This document shows positions 14,672 through 23,363 of a stretch of 58,970 nt of DNA, piece after piece. Positions within the stretch are counted from its first letter, which is position 1. Each line of letters opens with the position of its first letter. Below the pieces are notes generated by a model. It did no database searches. It was not told where the DNA came from and saw only the letters and a list, made by a program, of their open reading frames with translations. This stretch comes from Bog-473 sp035552395 (GTDB lineage Bacteria; Actinomycetota; Acidimicrobiia; Acidimicrobiales; RAAP-2): the NCBI GenBank assembly GCA_035552395.1, contig DASZLL010000110.1, positions 1 through 58,970 of the forward strand, in the 5' to 3' direction. The position numbers and the translations under genes are program-made.

Positions 14672-17600
14672 TCAGCTCGATCGAAAACCGTGGACCAACG
14701 CAAACGCCTCGACGTCTGGGTCGTCGAGGGCGGCCTCGAAGAAGGCGGTGGACCGACCCGCGGCGGCCCGTCGACCGAGGACGGCCGCAAAACGGGCCCG
14801 GTTCGCCTCGGTATTGGAGGAGGCGAGGGCGACCGCAGCCGCCACCGTGTCGGCCAAGATGCCGACCAACGGATCGGCGGCCTCCGAGGATCGGTCGCGA
14901 GCCTGCTCGGCGTAGCGCTCGGCTCCCGTCACGTCATCAACGGACAGGAACAACCAAACGAGGCCGATGAGAGCCGGGGTCGACCCGCCTGGAAGGCCAA
15001 CGGACTCATAGTTGGCGTTGGCCTCTTCCAGCCAGCGTCGACACGAGGTGAGATAGCCCAGCCGGCGGGCCGCTCCGGCTCGCCCGACAAGGGCCGCAGT
15101 TCTGGCCATGTGAGAATTGATGGCGCTGCAATCGGCAAAGAGCCGTTCCGCCGCCAAGTCGTCTCCGAGCCGGGCCCGAAGCGTGGCGAGCCGGATGAGC
15201 CACATCGACTCAAAGTGGACGGTTCCGGCCGACCGGCAGGCGTCGATCAGCTCTTCGTAGGCAGCAGTCGCAGCCGAGAAGTCCCCGTGGGACTCCTCGA
15301 TACCGGCCAGCATGCCCAGCCCATAGAGGATCATCCAGTGATCGCCGCAGGCCCGGAGTCGATCAACACTGGCTCGGGTGAGGAGCTCGGCCTCTTCGGT
15401 TCGACCCTGGGCAGCGAGGTTTCGGGCGGAGAACATATCGTGAGTGGCGACGTCCCATGGGTCCCCCTTCTCGACAATCAAAGGGAGCGCTTCGGCCAGA
15501 GCCTCTTGGGATGCCTCGAAGTCGCCGAGGCGGGCAAGGACATCGGAAAACACCAGCAGCGCCCCGCCCAAGTCAAGGGAACGGGCTTGGCGCAGATCGG
15601 TGAGGGCCTCCTGAAAGGCATCGAGTGCCGAGCCCGGGCCGATGACGATACTCCCGAAGAAGGCCTGGTAAGCCGCAGCAAAGCCGCGAAGGCCCCCGCA
15701 TCCGTCCGTTGGATCCACCGCGAGTGCGTCGCTCGACCACCGGTAGCCCTCGTGGAAGTCGGCTCGCAGGAACCACAGGTAGGCGACGTTGCCTACGAGG
15801 CCAAGGGCCGAGCACGCGTCACCTCGCCCGATGAACCAGTCGAGGGCGGAACGGAAATTGTCCAGTTCCGCTTCCAGGCGTGCTCGCCATTCGATTCCCG
15901 AGTGGCCGCGTAGGCCAGGTCGTCCCTGTTCCCCGAGGTCGAGGTACCAGCGAGCGTGTCGTTCGTGAACTTGGTCGGCCCCGTCCAACTCAGCGAGACG
16001 CCCTCGGGCGTACTGCCAGAGTGTCTGCAGCTGTGAATAGCGGGCCGGGTTGGAGCTGAGGTCGACGGTCACCAAGGACTTGTCGATCAGTCGGCTGAGG
16101 ATATCGAGGATCTCATCGCGAGGAACCTGGGCGTCGGCGCAGACCGTCTCGACGGCAGTCAGCTCACAGCCGCCGGTGAAGGCTGACAGGCGGGCGAAGA
16201 GCAGGCGTTCCTCTTCGAAGAGCAGGTCGTAGCTCCAGTCCACCACGGCTCGCAGCGTCTGCTGGCGGGGCATGTTCGTTCGGGCGCCACCCGTCAGCAG
16301 CCGGAAGCGGTCGTCGAGTCGTTCCGCCAACGTCGTCAGGGGAAGAGCACGGAGGCGGGCGGCAGCGAGCTCGACGGCCAAGGGAAGGCCGTCCAACCGG
16401 CGGCAGACATCCAAGACAGCCTGGCCAGCTTGCCCTTCGGCGCTGAAACCAGGCTGCACCGCCCGAGCCCGATCGGCGAACAGTTCCATGGCGGCTCGTT
16501 CGGCCAGGCCAGCCACCGGCACCACAATCTCGCCGGGAACGCCGAGCGGCTCACGGCTCGTTGCGATGAGTCGGAGGCCAGGGAGCTCGCCGACCAGGCT
16601 CTTAGCCAGTCCGGCCGCTCGGTCGACCACGTGCTCACAATTGTCGAGAACGACGATGAGAGATCGCCCGGAGAGGTGGCGGCAGATGAGATCTACCGAT
16701 GATCCCGGCGGATGGATGCTTCCCAGCGCGGATGCAGCGGCCCCAAGAGCGCCCGCCACGGCCGGCGCAACCCCTTCGGGTTCGGTGACGCCGGCCAACT
16801 CGACCAGCCAGGCGCCGTCTCGGTACTCTTCGCGCAGTGAGGTGGCCACCTCGACCGCCAGTCGGGTCTTGCCGACTCCACCAGGGCCGACCAGTGTCAC
16901 GAGTCGGCGGGTGCGTACCGTCTCGCTGAGCTGTGCCAGCTCGGCATTGCGCCCCACAAAGCTGGTCAACTGCTCCCGCAGGTTCCCCGCTACCGTCGGT
17001 GCGGCAGACAACCGGAGACGGGTCGGAACGGTTACGGCAAGCGTCGGGTCCTGGTCCAGGACGCGAGCCTCGAGCTCTCGTAGGGCCGCGCTCGGATCGA
17101 TGCCCAACTCGTCCACCAAGCGGTCCCGGATCTCGGTGTAGGCCCGCAAGGCCTCAGCCTGACGTCCATCTCGGTAGAGGGCGATGATGAGCAGCTCCCA
17201 GAGGCGCTCACGAAGTGGGTGTTCGCGGCAGAGGGTCTCCAACTCGCCGATGACCTCCCCGTGGCGGCCCAGAGACAAGTCCGTTCCAATCCGGGCCTCG
17301 AACGCCAGGACGGTCAGCTCGTCGAGATGCGCCCGCTCGACATCGGCGAAGCCGGCATAGGCGAACTCGGCCAGCGGCTCGCCCCTCCTGAGCCGGAGTG
17401 CTTCACCCAGCGCAACGGACGCCGACTCGACATCACCCTCGTCGGAAAGGCGCCGACCCTCGGCCACCAGGTCTCCGAAGCGAACCGCATCGATGTCGCC
17501 GGGAGCAATGGCCAAGGCGTACCCCGCTTCCGTCGTGAGGATCGTCGTCGCGCCGAGGGTACGGCGGAGCTGGCCGATTTGTGCCTGTAGGGCGTTGGCC

Positions 17601-17773
17601 GGATTCGCCGACTGTCCGTCCTGCCACAACGCATCGATCAGCCGTTCGGCCCCGATCGGCTGTCCCCGATGCAACGCCAACAAGGCCAGCAGGGCCCGCT
17701 GTTTGGCACCGCGGACCGGCACCACCTCGCCGCTCTCCACCACCTCAAATTCGCCGAAAAACCTGACTTCCAC
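14672..17773 (-). CDS. SARP/AfsR-type transcriptional regulator with NB-ARC ATPase and TPR domains
   Basis: About 1,033 residues from GTG 17773. Domains in order: an OmpR-like winged helix (FFGEFEVVESG... KQRALLALLAL... LIDALW), a BTAD helical domain ending near DELGIDPSAALREL, an NB-ARC ATPase with P-loop GPGGVGKT near residue 295, Walker B IVVLDNCEH and ATSREPLGVPGE, then a long helical TPR-like C-terminus. SARP regulators bind direct repeats and activate secondary-metabolite or transporter genes; the ATPase acts as a switch. The start is supported by a TACGGT box exactly 6 nt upstream, although the frame is open to 17845. It faces away from the ABC transporter, its likeliest target. Confidence 0.9.
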   Translation of the reverse strand: MEVRFFGEFEVVESGEVVPVRGAKQRALLALLALHRGQPIGAERLIDALWQDGQSANPANALQAQIGQLRRTLGATTILTTEAGYALAIAPGDIDAVRFGDLVAEGRRLSDEGDVESASVALGEALRLRRGEPLAEFAYAGFADVERAHLDELTVLAFEARIGTDLSLGRHGEVIGELETLCREHPLRERLWELLIIALYRDGRQAEALRAYTEIRDRLVDELGIDPSAALRELEARVLDQDPTLAVTVPTRLRLSAAPTVAGNLREQLTSFVGRNAELAQLSETVRTRRLVTLVGPGGVGKTRLAVEVATSLREEYRDGAWLVELAGVTEPEGVAPAVAGALGAAASALGSIHPPGSSVDLICRHLSGRSLIVVLDNCEHVVDRAAGLAKSLVGELPGLRLIATSREPLGVPGEIVVPVAGLAERAAMELFADRARAVQPGFSAEGQAGQAVLDVCRRLDGLPLAVELAAARLRALPLTTLAERLDDRFRLLTGGARTNMPRQQTLRAVVDWSYDLLFEEERLLFARLSAFTGGCELTAVETVCADAQVPRDEILDILSRLIDKSLVTVDLSSNPARYSQLQTLWQYARGRLAELDGADQVHERHARWYLDLGEQGRPGLRGHSGIEWRARLEAELDNFRSALDWFIGRGDACSALGLVGNVAYLWFLRADFHEGYRWSSDALAVDPTDGCGGLRGFAAAYQAFFGSIVIGPGSALDAFQEALTDLRQARSLDLGGALLVFSDVLARLGDFEASQEALAEALPLIVEKGDPWDVATHDMFSARNLAAQGRTEEAELLTRASVDRLRACGDHWMILYGLGMLAGIEESHGDFSAATAAYEELIDACRSAGTVHFESMWLIRLATLRARLGDDLAAERLFADCSAINSHMARTAALVGRAGAARRLGYLTSCRRWLEEANANYESVGLPGGSTPALIGLVWLFLSVDDVTGAERYAEQARDRSSEAADPLVGILADTVAAAVALASSNTEANRARFAAVLGRRAAAGRSTAFFEAALDDPDVEAFALVHGFRSS

Positions 17774-17779
17774 CCCTTC

Positions 17780-17785
17780 ACCGTA
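17780..17785 (-). promoter_or_regulatory. -10 element TACGGT, leaderless promoter of the SARP regulator
   Basis: On the minus strand TACGGT is followed by 6 nt and then GTG 17773. This fixes the start downstream of an alternative GTG at 17845. The remaining intergenic region up to 17913 must hold the ABC operon promoter and any regulator sites. Confidence 0.5.
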
Positions 17786-17913
17786 CGACCTTCGCTTCGT
17801 CGTCGCCGGACCCCTGGGTGACCTGATTTGCGACCTCAGCGTCACGACAGTCCCACCTCAGGCCTCGAGCGCAGGCTGCTCTCGTACCAAGAACACCGAC
17901 GAAAGGAAACATC

Positions 17914-18843
17914 ATGATTGAGGCGAAACACCTGACCAAGCGCTACGGCAAGACCGTTGCGGTCAATGACGTGTCCTTCACCGTCAAGCCCGGGCAGGTA
18001 ACCGGCTTCCTCGGCCCCAACGGCGCGGGGAAGTCGACCACCATGCGCATGATTCTTGGCCTGGACGCCGCCACTTCTGGTGAAGTCGCCGTGGACGGCA
18101 GGCCCTATCACCAGCTGAGTAACCCTCTCAGGTCGGTCGGGGCGCTCCTCGACCCGCGTGCCATCGTCGGCGGCCGGAGCGCGGCCAACCACCTCATGTG
18201 GCTGGCCGACAGCAACGGCATCGCCCGCCGCCGGGTGGGCGAAGTGCTCGACATCGTGGGACTGAGCGATGTGGCGGGAAAGCGAGTTGGGAGCTTCTCG
18301 CTTGGCATGAACCAGCGGCTCGGCATCGCTGCCGCTCTGCTCGGTGACCCTGAGACGCTGCTGTTCGACGAGCCGATCAACGGCCTCGACCCCGAGGGAA
18401 TCCTCTGGATCCGCAACCTGATGAAGTCGTTGGCGTCGGAGGGTCGCACGGTGTTCCTCTCGAGCCATCTCATGAGCGAAATGGCCCAGACAGCCGATCA
18501 CCTCCTCGTCATCGGCAGGGGACGGATCATCGCCGACGCCACCACCGATGAGTTCATCAACCGGCACACGGCCCCGAGCGTCCGCGTCCGGAGCCTCCAG
18601 CAGACTGACTTGGCCGAGGCTCTCACGCTTCGAGGCGCACTGATCGAATGTGGACTCGACGGCGGCATGGTCGTCTCCGGGCTCGACTCCGCTGACATCG
18701 GCGCAACGGCCTCCGCCCACGGCATCACCCTCATGGAGCTCGCCCCGCTCGGGTCGACGCTCGAGGACGCCTACTTCGACTTGACCAAAGACCAAACCGA
18801 CTACCACGCCGGCCAGTTGGCCGGCTCGAGCAAAGGAATCTGA
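17914..18843 (+). CDS. ABC transporter ATP-binding protein
   Basis: A 309-residue ATPase for an ABC-2-type exporter. Walker A is GPNGAGKST, the signature is SFSLGMNQRL, Walker B is LLFDEPINGLDPEG and the switch histidine is in SSHLMSE. The segment GALLDPRAIVGGRSAANHLMWLA is typical of the actinobacterial bacitracin/multidrug-type subfamily and lacks a standard Q-loop glutamine, as is usual for that group. A C-terminal domain of about 90 residues follows. A good ribosome-binding site (GAAAGGAA) precedes the ATG. The permease follows after 1 nt. The cargo is unknown; self-resistance to a metabolite is a reasonable guess given the SARP neighbour. Confidence 0.92.
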   Translation: MIEAKHLTKRYGKTVAVNDVSFTVKPGQVTGFLGPNGAGKSTTMRMILGLDAATSGEVAVDGRPYHQLSNPLRSVGALLDPRAIVGGRSAANHLMWLADSNGIARRRVGEVLDIVGLSDVAGKRVGSFSLGMNQRLGIAAALLGDPETLLFDEPINGLDPEGILWIRNLMKSLASEGRTVFLSSHLMSEMAQTADHLLVIGRGRIIADATTDEFINRHTAPSVRVRSLQQTDLAEALTLRGALIECGLDGGMVVSGLDSADIGATASAHGITLMELAPLGSTLEDAYFDLTKDQTDYHAGQLAGSSKGI

Positions 18844-18844
18844 C

Positions 18845-19675
18845 ATGAGCACTGCAACTCACACCATCGATGCAACTCGCTTCACCGCCCCGGGCTCGCC
18901 GGTGCGCACCGGGGCAATCAGCAGGATCCTCAAGTCGGAGTGGACAAAGCTTCGCACGCTGTCCTCCACCTGGCGGACGGCCGTCACGGCCGTCGTCATA
19001 TCCATCGCCTTGGGTGCCGTCCTCTGTGTCTCCCAGGCCGGTCAGTGGGCGAGCATGAGCGCCCAGCAGCGGAGCGCGTTCGACCCCACGGCCTGCTCGC
19101 TGGGGGGATTCTTCTTGGTCGGCGCTGTGCTGCTCGGGGCGCTCGCCGTACGGACGGTGACGGCCGAATACTCGACGGGGATGATCCGGTCCACCTTTAC
19201 CGCCACGCCCACCCGACGCCTGGTGCTGACGGCCAAGGCTGCGGTCACCGCCGCATTCGCCTTCCCGGTGGCGTTGTTCGCTGCCGTCGTCAGTTTCGAA
19301 GTCGGTCAGCGGGTCTTCGTCGGCAAGCACCTCCAAGCGACCTTCGGGTCGCCCGGCGTTCTCCAAGCTTTGATCTTCGCTGCACTGGCGGTGAGCCTCG
19401 TCGCCATCATCGGGGTCGGTCTCGGCGGCCTCATCCGACACACTGCAGGGGCAACCACAGCATTGGTGCTGGTCATCGTGGGAGGAGCCATGCTCGGTCA
19501 GTTCCTCCCAGCCGGGCTCCGTCAGTACCTACCCGGAACCGCATTCGAGGCCGCGGTCACAGTCCATTGGTCGGCTGGCCTCCTGAGGCCCGGTATCGCC
19601 ATCATCGTCCTCGGCGTCTATGCAGGCATCGCCTTGGTTGCGGCATCGCTTCGGGTGGCACACCGAGACGCCTGA
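18845..19675 (+). CDS. ABC-2-type transporter permease
   Basis: A 276-residue integral membrane partner of the preceding ATPase. After a 30-residue cytoplasmic lead (RILKSEWTKLRTLSSTWRT, a motif common in these permeases) come six hydrophobic segments, with the conserved AVRTVTAEYSTGMIRSTFTATPTR loop after the second. It has its own AAAGGAAT ribosome-binding site. A strong hairpin at 19721-19754 ends the operon. Confidence 0.9.
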   Translation: MSTATHTIDATRFTAPGSPVRTGAISRILKSEWTKLRTLSSTWRTAVTAVVISIALGAVLCVSQAGQWASMSAQQRSAFDPTACSLGGFFLVGAVLLGALAVRTVTAEYSTGMIRSTFTATPTRRLVLTAKAAVTAAFAFPVALFAAVVSFEVGQRVFVGKHLQATFGSPGVLQALIFAALAVSLVAIIGVGLGGLIRHTAGATTALVLVIVGGAMLGQFLPAGLRQYLPGTAFEAAVTVHWSAGLLRPGIAIIVLGVYAGIALVAASLRVAHRDA

Positions 19676-19720
19676 CGCTGCCCGAACAATCACACCTGAC
19701 GCCAACCAACCCAAGAGGAC

Positions 19721-19754
19721 GGCGATGCCCCCGGCCAAAACCGGGGGCATCGCC
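19721..19754 (+). terminator. Strong stem-loop after the ABC transporter operon
   Basis: A perfect 14 bp stem, GGCGATGCCCCCGG (19721-19734) with CCGGGGGCATCGCC (19741-19754), closed by the loop CCAAAA. There is no downstream T-run, as is common for terminators in high-GC actinobacteria. Its position 45 nt after the permease stop fits termination. Confidence 0.75.
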
Positions 19755-20164
19755 ATGCCTGTGGGACCTTCCTCAAGCCCACGTATCCCTCGGTCCGTTT
19801 GTCCCCGCGTCCGCTGGCACCACAAGGGCTGGTTGGGCGAAGTCCGAGAGCACTATTTCATTGCCGGCAGCGAACATGCGGAGGCGGCGTCAAGATTTCC
19901 CATTTGGCAACCGGGCCCTTGGGACATGGGGCTCGGCGTTGGCCACGGCGACCTTGGACTGGATAGGCCGGGGGCATCCTCTGCCTCCCATTACCTCGGT
20001 GGGGAAGTTGGCCCCAGTGGCGGTGGCTGAGCGGCCGAAGAAGTTCCTCAGACATGGAACGGGAAGCGGCGGGTGGAGGGCGGGGCGCGGAAGGCCTGGT
20101 CGGGGGGCGGAACGGGGCCGGCCGCCGGGTCGATGCCCGCAGGAGGCGGCGCGGTCGGCTCCCC
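19755..20164. other. Intergenic, no gene recognised
   Basis: About 400 bp between the terminator and the mannose synthase promoter. Frames on both strands are open for up to about 90 codons but show no family motif, no start signal and irregular codon use. Base composition is somewhat more mixed than in the neighbouring genes. It may hold gene remnants or an unrecognised RNA. Confidence 0.4.
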
Positions 20165-20170
20165 TAGAAT
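20165..20170 (+). promoter_or_regulatory. -10 element TAGAAT, leaderless promoter of the mannose synthase operon
   Basis: TAGAAT ends 8 nt before ATG 20179, with no ribosome-binding site between. It probably drives the three-gene operon (synthase, response regulator, kinase). Confidence 0.55.
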
Positions 20171-20178
20171 GTCCATTC

Positions 20179-21039
20179 ATGCGGCCGCTGGTGGTCATTC
20201 CGACGTACAACGAGTCGGAGAACATCGAGCGGATGCTGCAACGCATCAGCGAGTGCCTGCCCGAGGCGGGCGTCCTCGTGGTCGACGACGGCAGCCCCGA
20301 CGGGACGGCCGAGCTGGTCGAGGCGGCGGTGGCGCGGTACCGGGACCTGCACCTGTTGCGACGGAGCGAGAAGTCCGGGCTCGGGAGCGCGTACCGGGCC
20401 GGCTTCGGGTGGGGCCTCGAGCGGGGCTACGACGCCTTCATCGAGATCGACGCCGACTTCTCGCACGACCCGGCCGCCTTGCCGTCCTTGGTGGCGCCGC
20501 TGGCCGAGGGGTACGAGGTGTCGATCGGGTCCAGGTATGTGGAGGGCGGGTCGATCCCGAACTGGGCCTGGCACCGCCACCTGCTGTCGAAGGGCGGCAA
20601 CCTGTACGCCTCGTCGGTGCTGGGGCTCGGGGTGCAGGACTCGACCGCGGGGTTCCGCTGCTACTCGGCGTCGATCCTGCGGCGGTTGGATCTCGAGCGG
20701 GTGCGCGCTGAGGGGTACGGGTTCCAAATCGAGATGACGTATCGCTCCAAGCAGCACGGAGCGTCGATTACCGAGGTGCCGATCAGTTTTGTGGATCGGG
20801 CGGCGGGCGAGTCGAAGATGTCGTCGTTCATCGTGGTCGAGGCGCTGGCTTTGGTGACGTGGTGGGGGCTGGGGCGCCTGGTGGGGGCGGTGCGGCGGCT
20901 GGGGCGTCGAGGGGGCGCTGGTTCTGGTGGGGGCGGGGGCGTTGGGGGCGTTGGGGGCGCGGCCAACGAGTCGAGCGACGGCACAGCGCCGACCTACGCG
21001 GGCTCGGGACCAGAGTCGGACCAAATGAAGGTGAGGTAA
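20179..21039 (+). CDS. Polyprenol monophosphomannose synthase (GT2, DPM1-like)
   Basis: Transfers mannose from GDP-mannose to polyprenol phosphate, making the donor used by GT-C mannosyltransferases such as the GT87 protein at 9573-10802. The 286 residues carry the GT2 motifs IPTYNESENIERML, VVDDGSPDGTAELV, EIDADFSHDP (the DXD-like site) and SKGGNLYASSVLGLGVQDSTAGFRCY, and end the catalytic domain at SFVDRAAGESKMS. No Lnt-type domain is fused, unlike mycobacterial Ppm1. The last 55 residues are a Gly/Val/Ala-rich tail encoded by GGGGGCGTT-like repeats, of no known function. It is followed after 39 nt by the response regulator. Confidence 0.9.
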   Translation: MRPLVVIPTYNESENIERMLQRISECLPEAGVLVVDDGSPDGTAELVEAAVARYRDLHLLRRSEKSGLGSAYRAGFGWGLERGYDAFIEIDADFSHDPAALPSLVAPLAEGYEVSIGSRYVEGGSIPNWAWHRHLLSKGGNLYASSVLGLGVQDSTAGFRCYSASILRRLDLERVRAEGYGFQIEMTYRSKQHGASITEVPISFVDRAAGESKMSSFIVVEALALVTWWGLGRLVGAVRRLGRRGGAGSGGGGGVGGVGGAANESSDGTAPTYAGSGPESDQMKVR

Positions 21040-21078
21040 CACGGTGCACAGCGGGCGCAGCGTCGAGGCGAGGGTGCA

Positions 21079-21783
21079 GTGACGGTCGAGGCGCCGGCGG
21101 CGCGGATCCTCGTCGTCGACGACGAGCCGAACATCGCGGACCTGTTGTCGGCCGCGCTGACGTTCGAGGGGTATCAAGTGGGGGTGGCCGCCACGGGGGC
21201 GGAGGCGCTCGAGCAGGTGCGGGCCTTCCGTCCCCACCTGATCATGCTCGACGTCATGCTGCCGGACTTCGACGGCAACGAGGTCTGCCGGCGGCTGCGC
21301 AACCAGGGCGAGCAGATGCCCATTGTGTTCTTGACCGCCCGGGACACCACGCAGGACAAGGTCGAGGGCCTTAGCATGGGCGACGACTACGTCACCAAGC
21401 CCTTCAGCATTGAGGAGCTGATGGCGAGGATCGGCGCCATCCTGCGGCGGGCGGGCGAGGTGGCGGCGGCGGACACATCGATCCTGGGCTTCGCCGACCT
21501 GACGATGAACTTCGACACCCACGAGGTGTGGCGCAACGAACAATCGATCGAACTGACGGCGACCGAGTTCAACCTGTTGCGGTACCTGCTGGAGAATGCC
21601 CGCCGGGTCATTTCGAAGTCCGAGCTGCTGGACAACGTCTGGGGCTTCGAGTTCCGGGGCGATCCCAATATCGTCGAGACCTACATCAGCTACCTGCGCA
21701 AGAAGGTCGACGACCGTGACCCGCCACTGATCCACACCATCCGGCGCGTCGGCTACACCCTGCGGTTGCCGCGGGAAGGATGA
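21079..21783 (+). CDS. OmpR/PhoB-family response regulator
   Basis: A 234-residue two-component regulator. The receiver domain has ILVVDDEPN, the phospho-acceptor Asp58 in IMLDVMLPD, the FLTAR threonine and the DDYVTKPFS lysine. A winged-helix DNA-binding domain follows with LTATEFNLLRYLLENARRVISKSELLDNVW and the final TIRRVGYTLR. It resembles the MprA/TrcR/TcrX group. It begins with GTG and its last codons overlap the kinase start (ATGA), so the pair is translationally coupled. Its operon partner is a mannolipid enzyme, so an envelope-stress role is plausible but not shown. Confidence 0.94.
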   Translation: MTVEAPAARILVVDDEPNIADLLSAALTFEGYQVGVAATGAEALEQVRAFRPHLIMLDVMLPDFDGNEVCRRLRNQGEQMPIVFLTARDTTQDKVEGLSMGDDYVTKPFSIEELMARIGAILRRAGEVAAADTSILGFADLTMNFDTHEVWRNEQSIELTATEFNLLRYLLENARRVISKSELLDNVWGFEFRGDPNIVETYISYLRKKVDDRDPPLIHTIRRVGYTLRLPREG

Positions 21784-23363
21784 GCCTCCAAAAGCGGCTC
21801 GTCGCCGTCGTGGCGCTGCTGCTGGTGATCGGGCTCGTGGTCGCCGACCTCGTGACCTACGCCTCGGTTCGCTCGTTCCTGTACGGCCGGACCGACTCGT
21901 CGCTGGCCCAGGACGAGGGCCTGGCCTTCAACTATCTGACCTTCTCGTCGACGCACCAGACGCCGTTGAGCGTGGCGGCGTTGTCCCGGCGGGTGTCGAT
22001 GGACGTGTACGTGACGGTGATCAACCGCCAGGGCCAAGTGGTCGTGCAGCGCCCGTCGGGCTCGGCGGCGCATCCAGACCCCGCCCCGATTCTGACCAAG
22101 GGCATCCCGGTGCAGCAGGTGCCGGACATCTACCGGCGCCGGGGCGTGCACGCCGGGCGCTACGCGGGGACGTTCGTCCCCGACCCCAACGCCGTGGTGC
22201 TGGGGTCGACCGGTGACCCCGACGGCCAGTACCGCACGATCGCGGTCACCGTCCCGCAGGGGACCCTGATCACGTCGTTGTCGCTGAACCCGACGAACGA
22301 CACGCTCAACTCCCTACGCAAGGTCGAAATCCTCGCCAGCCTGGCCGTCCTGTTGGCCATGGGTGCCCTGGTGCTCGTGGTGGTGCGGCGGGGCCTGCGG
22401 CCGTTGCGCCAGATGGCGGGGACAGCTGATGCCATCGCGTCGGGGGACTTGAGCCGGCGCGTGCCCGAGGGCCGCCCGGGCACCGAGGTGGGCCGGCTGG
22501 GCTCGGCGCTGAACGAGATGCTGGGTCAGATTGAGGTCGCGTTCACCGAGAAGTCGGCCTCCGAGGAGCGGTTGCGCCAGTTCGTGGCGGACGCCTCGCA
22601 CGAGCTGCGGACGCCGCTGACGTCGATCCGGGGTTACGCCGAGCTGTTGAGCCGGGGCGGGTTCGCCGACCATGCGGGCCGTTCGAAGGCGTTGAACCGG
22701 ATTGAGGAAGAGGCGACTCGGATGGGCGGCCTGGTCGAGGACCTGTTGCTGCTGGCCGAGCTCGACCGGGGCCGGCCGTTGCGGGCCGAGCCGGTCGACC
22801 TGCACCGCATCTGCGCCGACGCCGTGGGGGACTCGAACGCGGTGCCGCACGACCATTCGTTGGTGTTGTCGCCGGGGGGTGCGGTGGTCGTCCTGGGCGA
22901 CGACGAGCGCCTGGCGCAGGTGGCGCACAACCTGGTGCGCAACGCTTTGGCGCACACGCCGGCGGGGACCACGGTGCGGGTGTCGACCGGGGTGGTCGAG
23001 GTGGAGGGGATGGGGTATATCGAGGTGGCGGACAACGGGCCGGGGATCCCTGTTGCTGAGGCTGGGCGCGTCTTCGACCGCTTCTACCAGGCTGACCGCT
23101 CCCGTACGGGTGGGGGGACGGGGCTCGGGCTGGCCATTGTGCGGGCGATTGCGGAGGCGCTGGGGGGGTCGGCGGAGGTCGTTGCTGGCGGGGGTGGCGG
23201 TGCCGGCGGTGCGGGTGGTGCGGCCGGTGCGGCCGGTGCGACGCTGCGCGTCAAGGTCCCGCTGGCGGCCACGCATGTGGCGGCGGCCACGGCTCGACCG
23301 TCGGTGCCGGTTACGCCATCGGTGGGACCGTCGGTGCCTTCCGCGTCACCGCAGCTCCACTGA
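21780..23363 (+). CDS. Membrane sensor histidine kinase
   Basis: A 527-residue partner of the preceding regulator. It has a transmembrane helix at about 8-30, an extracellular sensor domain of about 150 residues, a second helix near 185-203, a HAMP domain, the H box FVADASHELRTPLTS with His274, the N box NLVRNALAHTP, and the G boxes VADNGPGIP and GGTGLGLAIV. The catalytic domain contains a Gly/Ala-rich insertion just before its last strand, TLRVKVPLA, and a Pro/Ser/Val-rich tail. The final 18 nt overlap the 3' end of menF on the opposite strand. Confidence 0.94.
   Translation: MSLQKRLVAVVALLLVIGLVVADLVTYASVRSFLYGRTDSSLAQDEGLAFNYLTFSSTHQTPLSVAALSRRVSMDVYVTVINRQGQVVVQRPSGSAAHPDPAPILTKGIPVQQVPDIYRRRGVHAGRYAGTFVPDPNAVVLGSTGDPDGQYRTIAVTVPQGTLITSLSLNPTNDTLNSLRKVEILASLAVLLAMGALVLVVVRRGLRPLRQMAGTADAIASGDLSRRVPEGRPGTEVGRLGSALNEMLGQIEVAFTEKSASEERLRQFVADASHELRTPLTSIRGYAELLSRGGFADHAGRSKALNRIEEEATRMGGLVEDLLLLAELDRGRPLRAEPVDLHRICADAVGDSNAVPHDHSLVLSPGGAVVVLGDDERLAQVAHNLVRNALAHTPAGTTVRVSTGVVEVEGMGYIEVADNGPGIPVAEAGRVFDRFYQADRSRTGGGTGLGLAIVRAIAEALGGSAEVVAGGGGGAGGAGGAAGAAGATLRVKVPLAATHVAAATARPSVPVTPSVGPSVPSASPQLH

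Noticed and set aside
14660..15913. A 417-codon plus-strand frame inside the SARP gene.
   Set aside because: Antisense shadow; the minus-strand SARP-NB-ARC-TPR protein has clear domains through the same region.
17787..17840. Repeated GACCT half-sites as SARP operator.
   Set aside because: Spacing is 12 bp and irregular rather than the 11 bp phase expected for SARP direct repeats, and short GACC motifs are common in this GC-rich sequence.
19755..20164. A protein gene of about 90-130 codons on either strand.
   Set aside because: No start signal, no family motif and inconsistent codon use; kept only as unassigned intergenic sequence.
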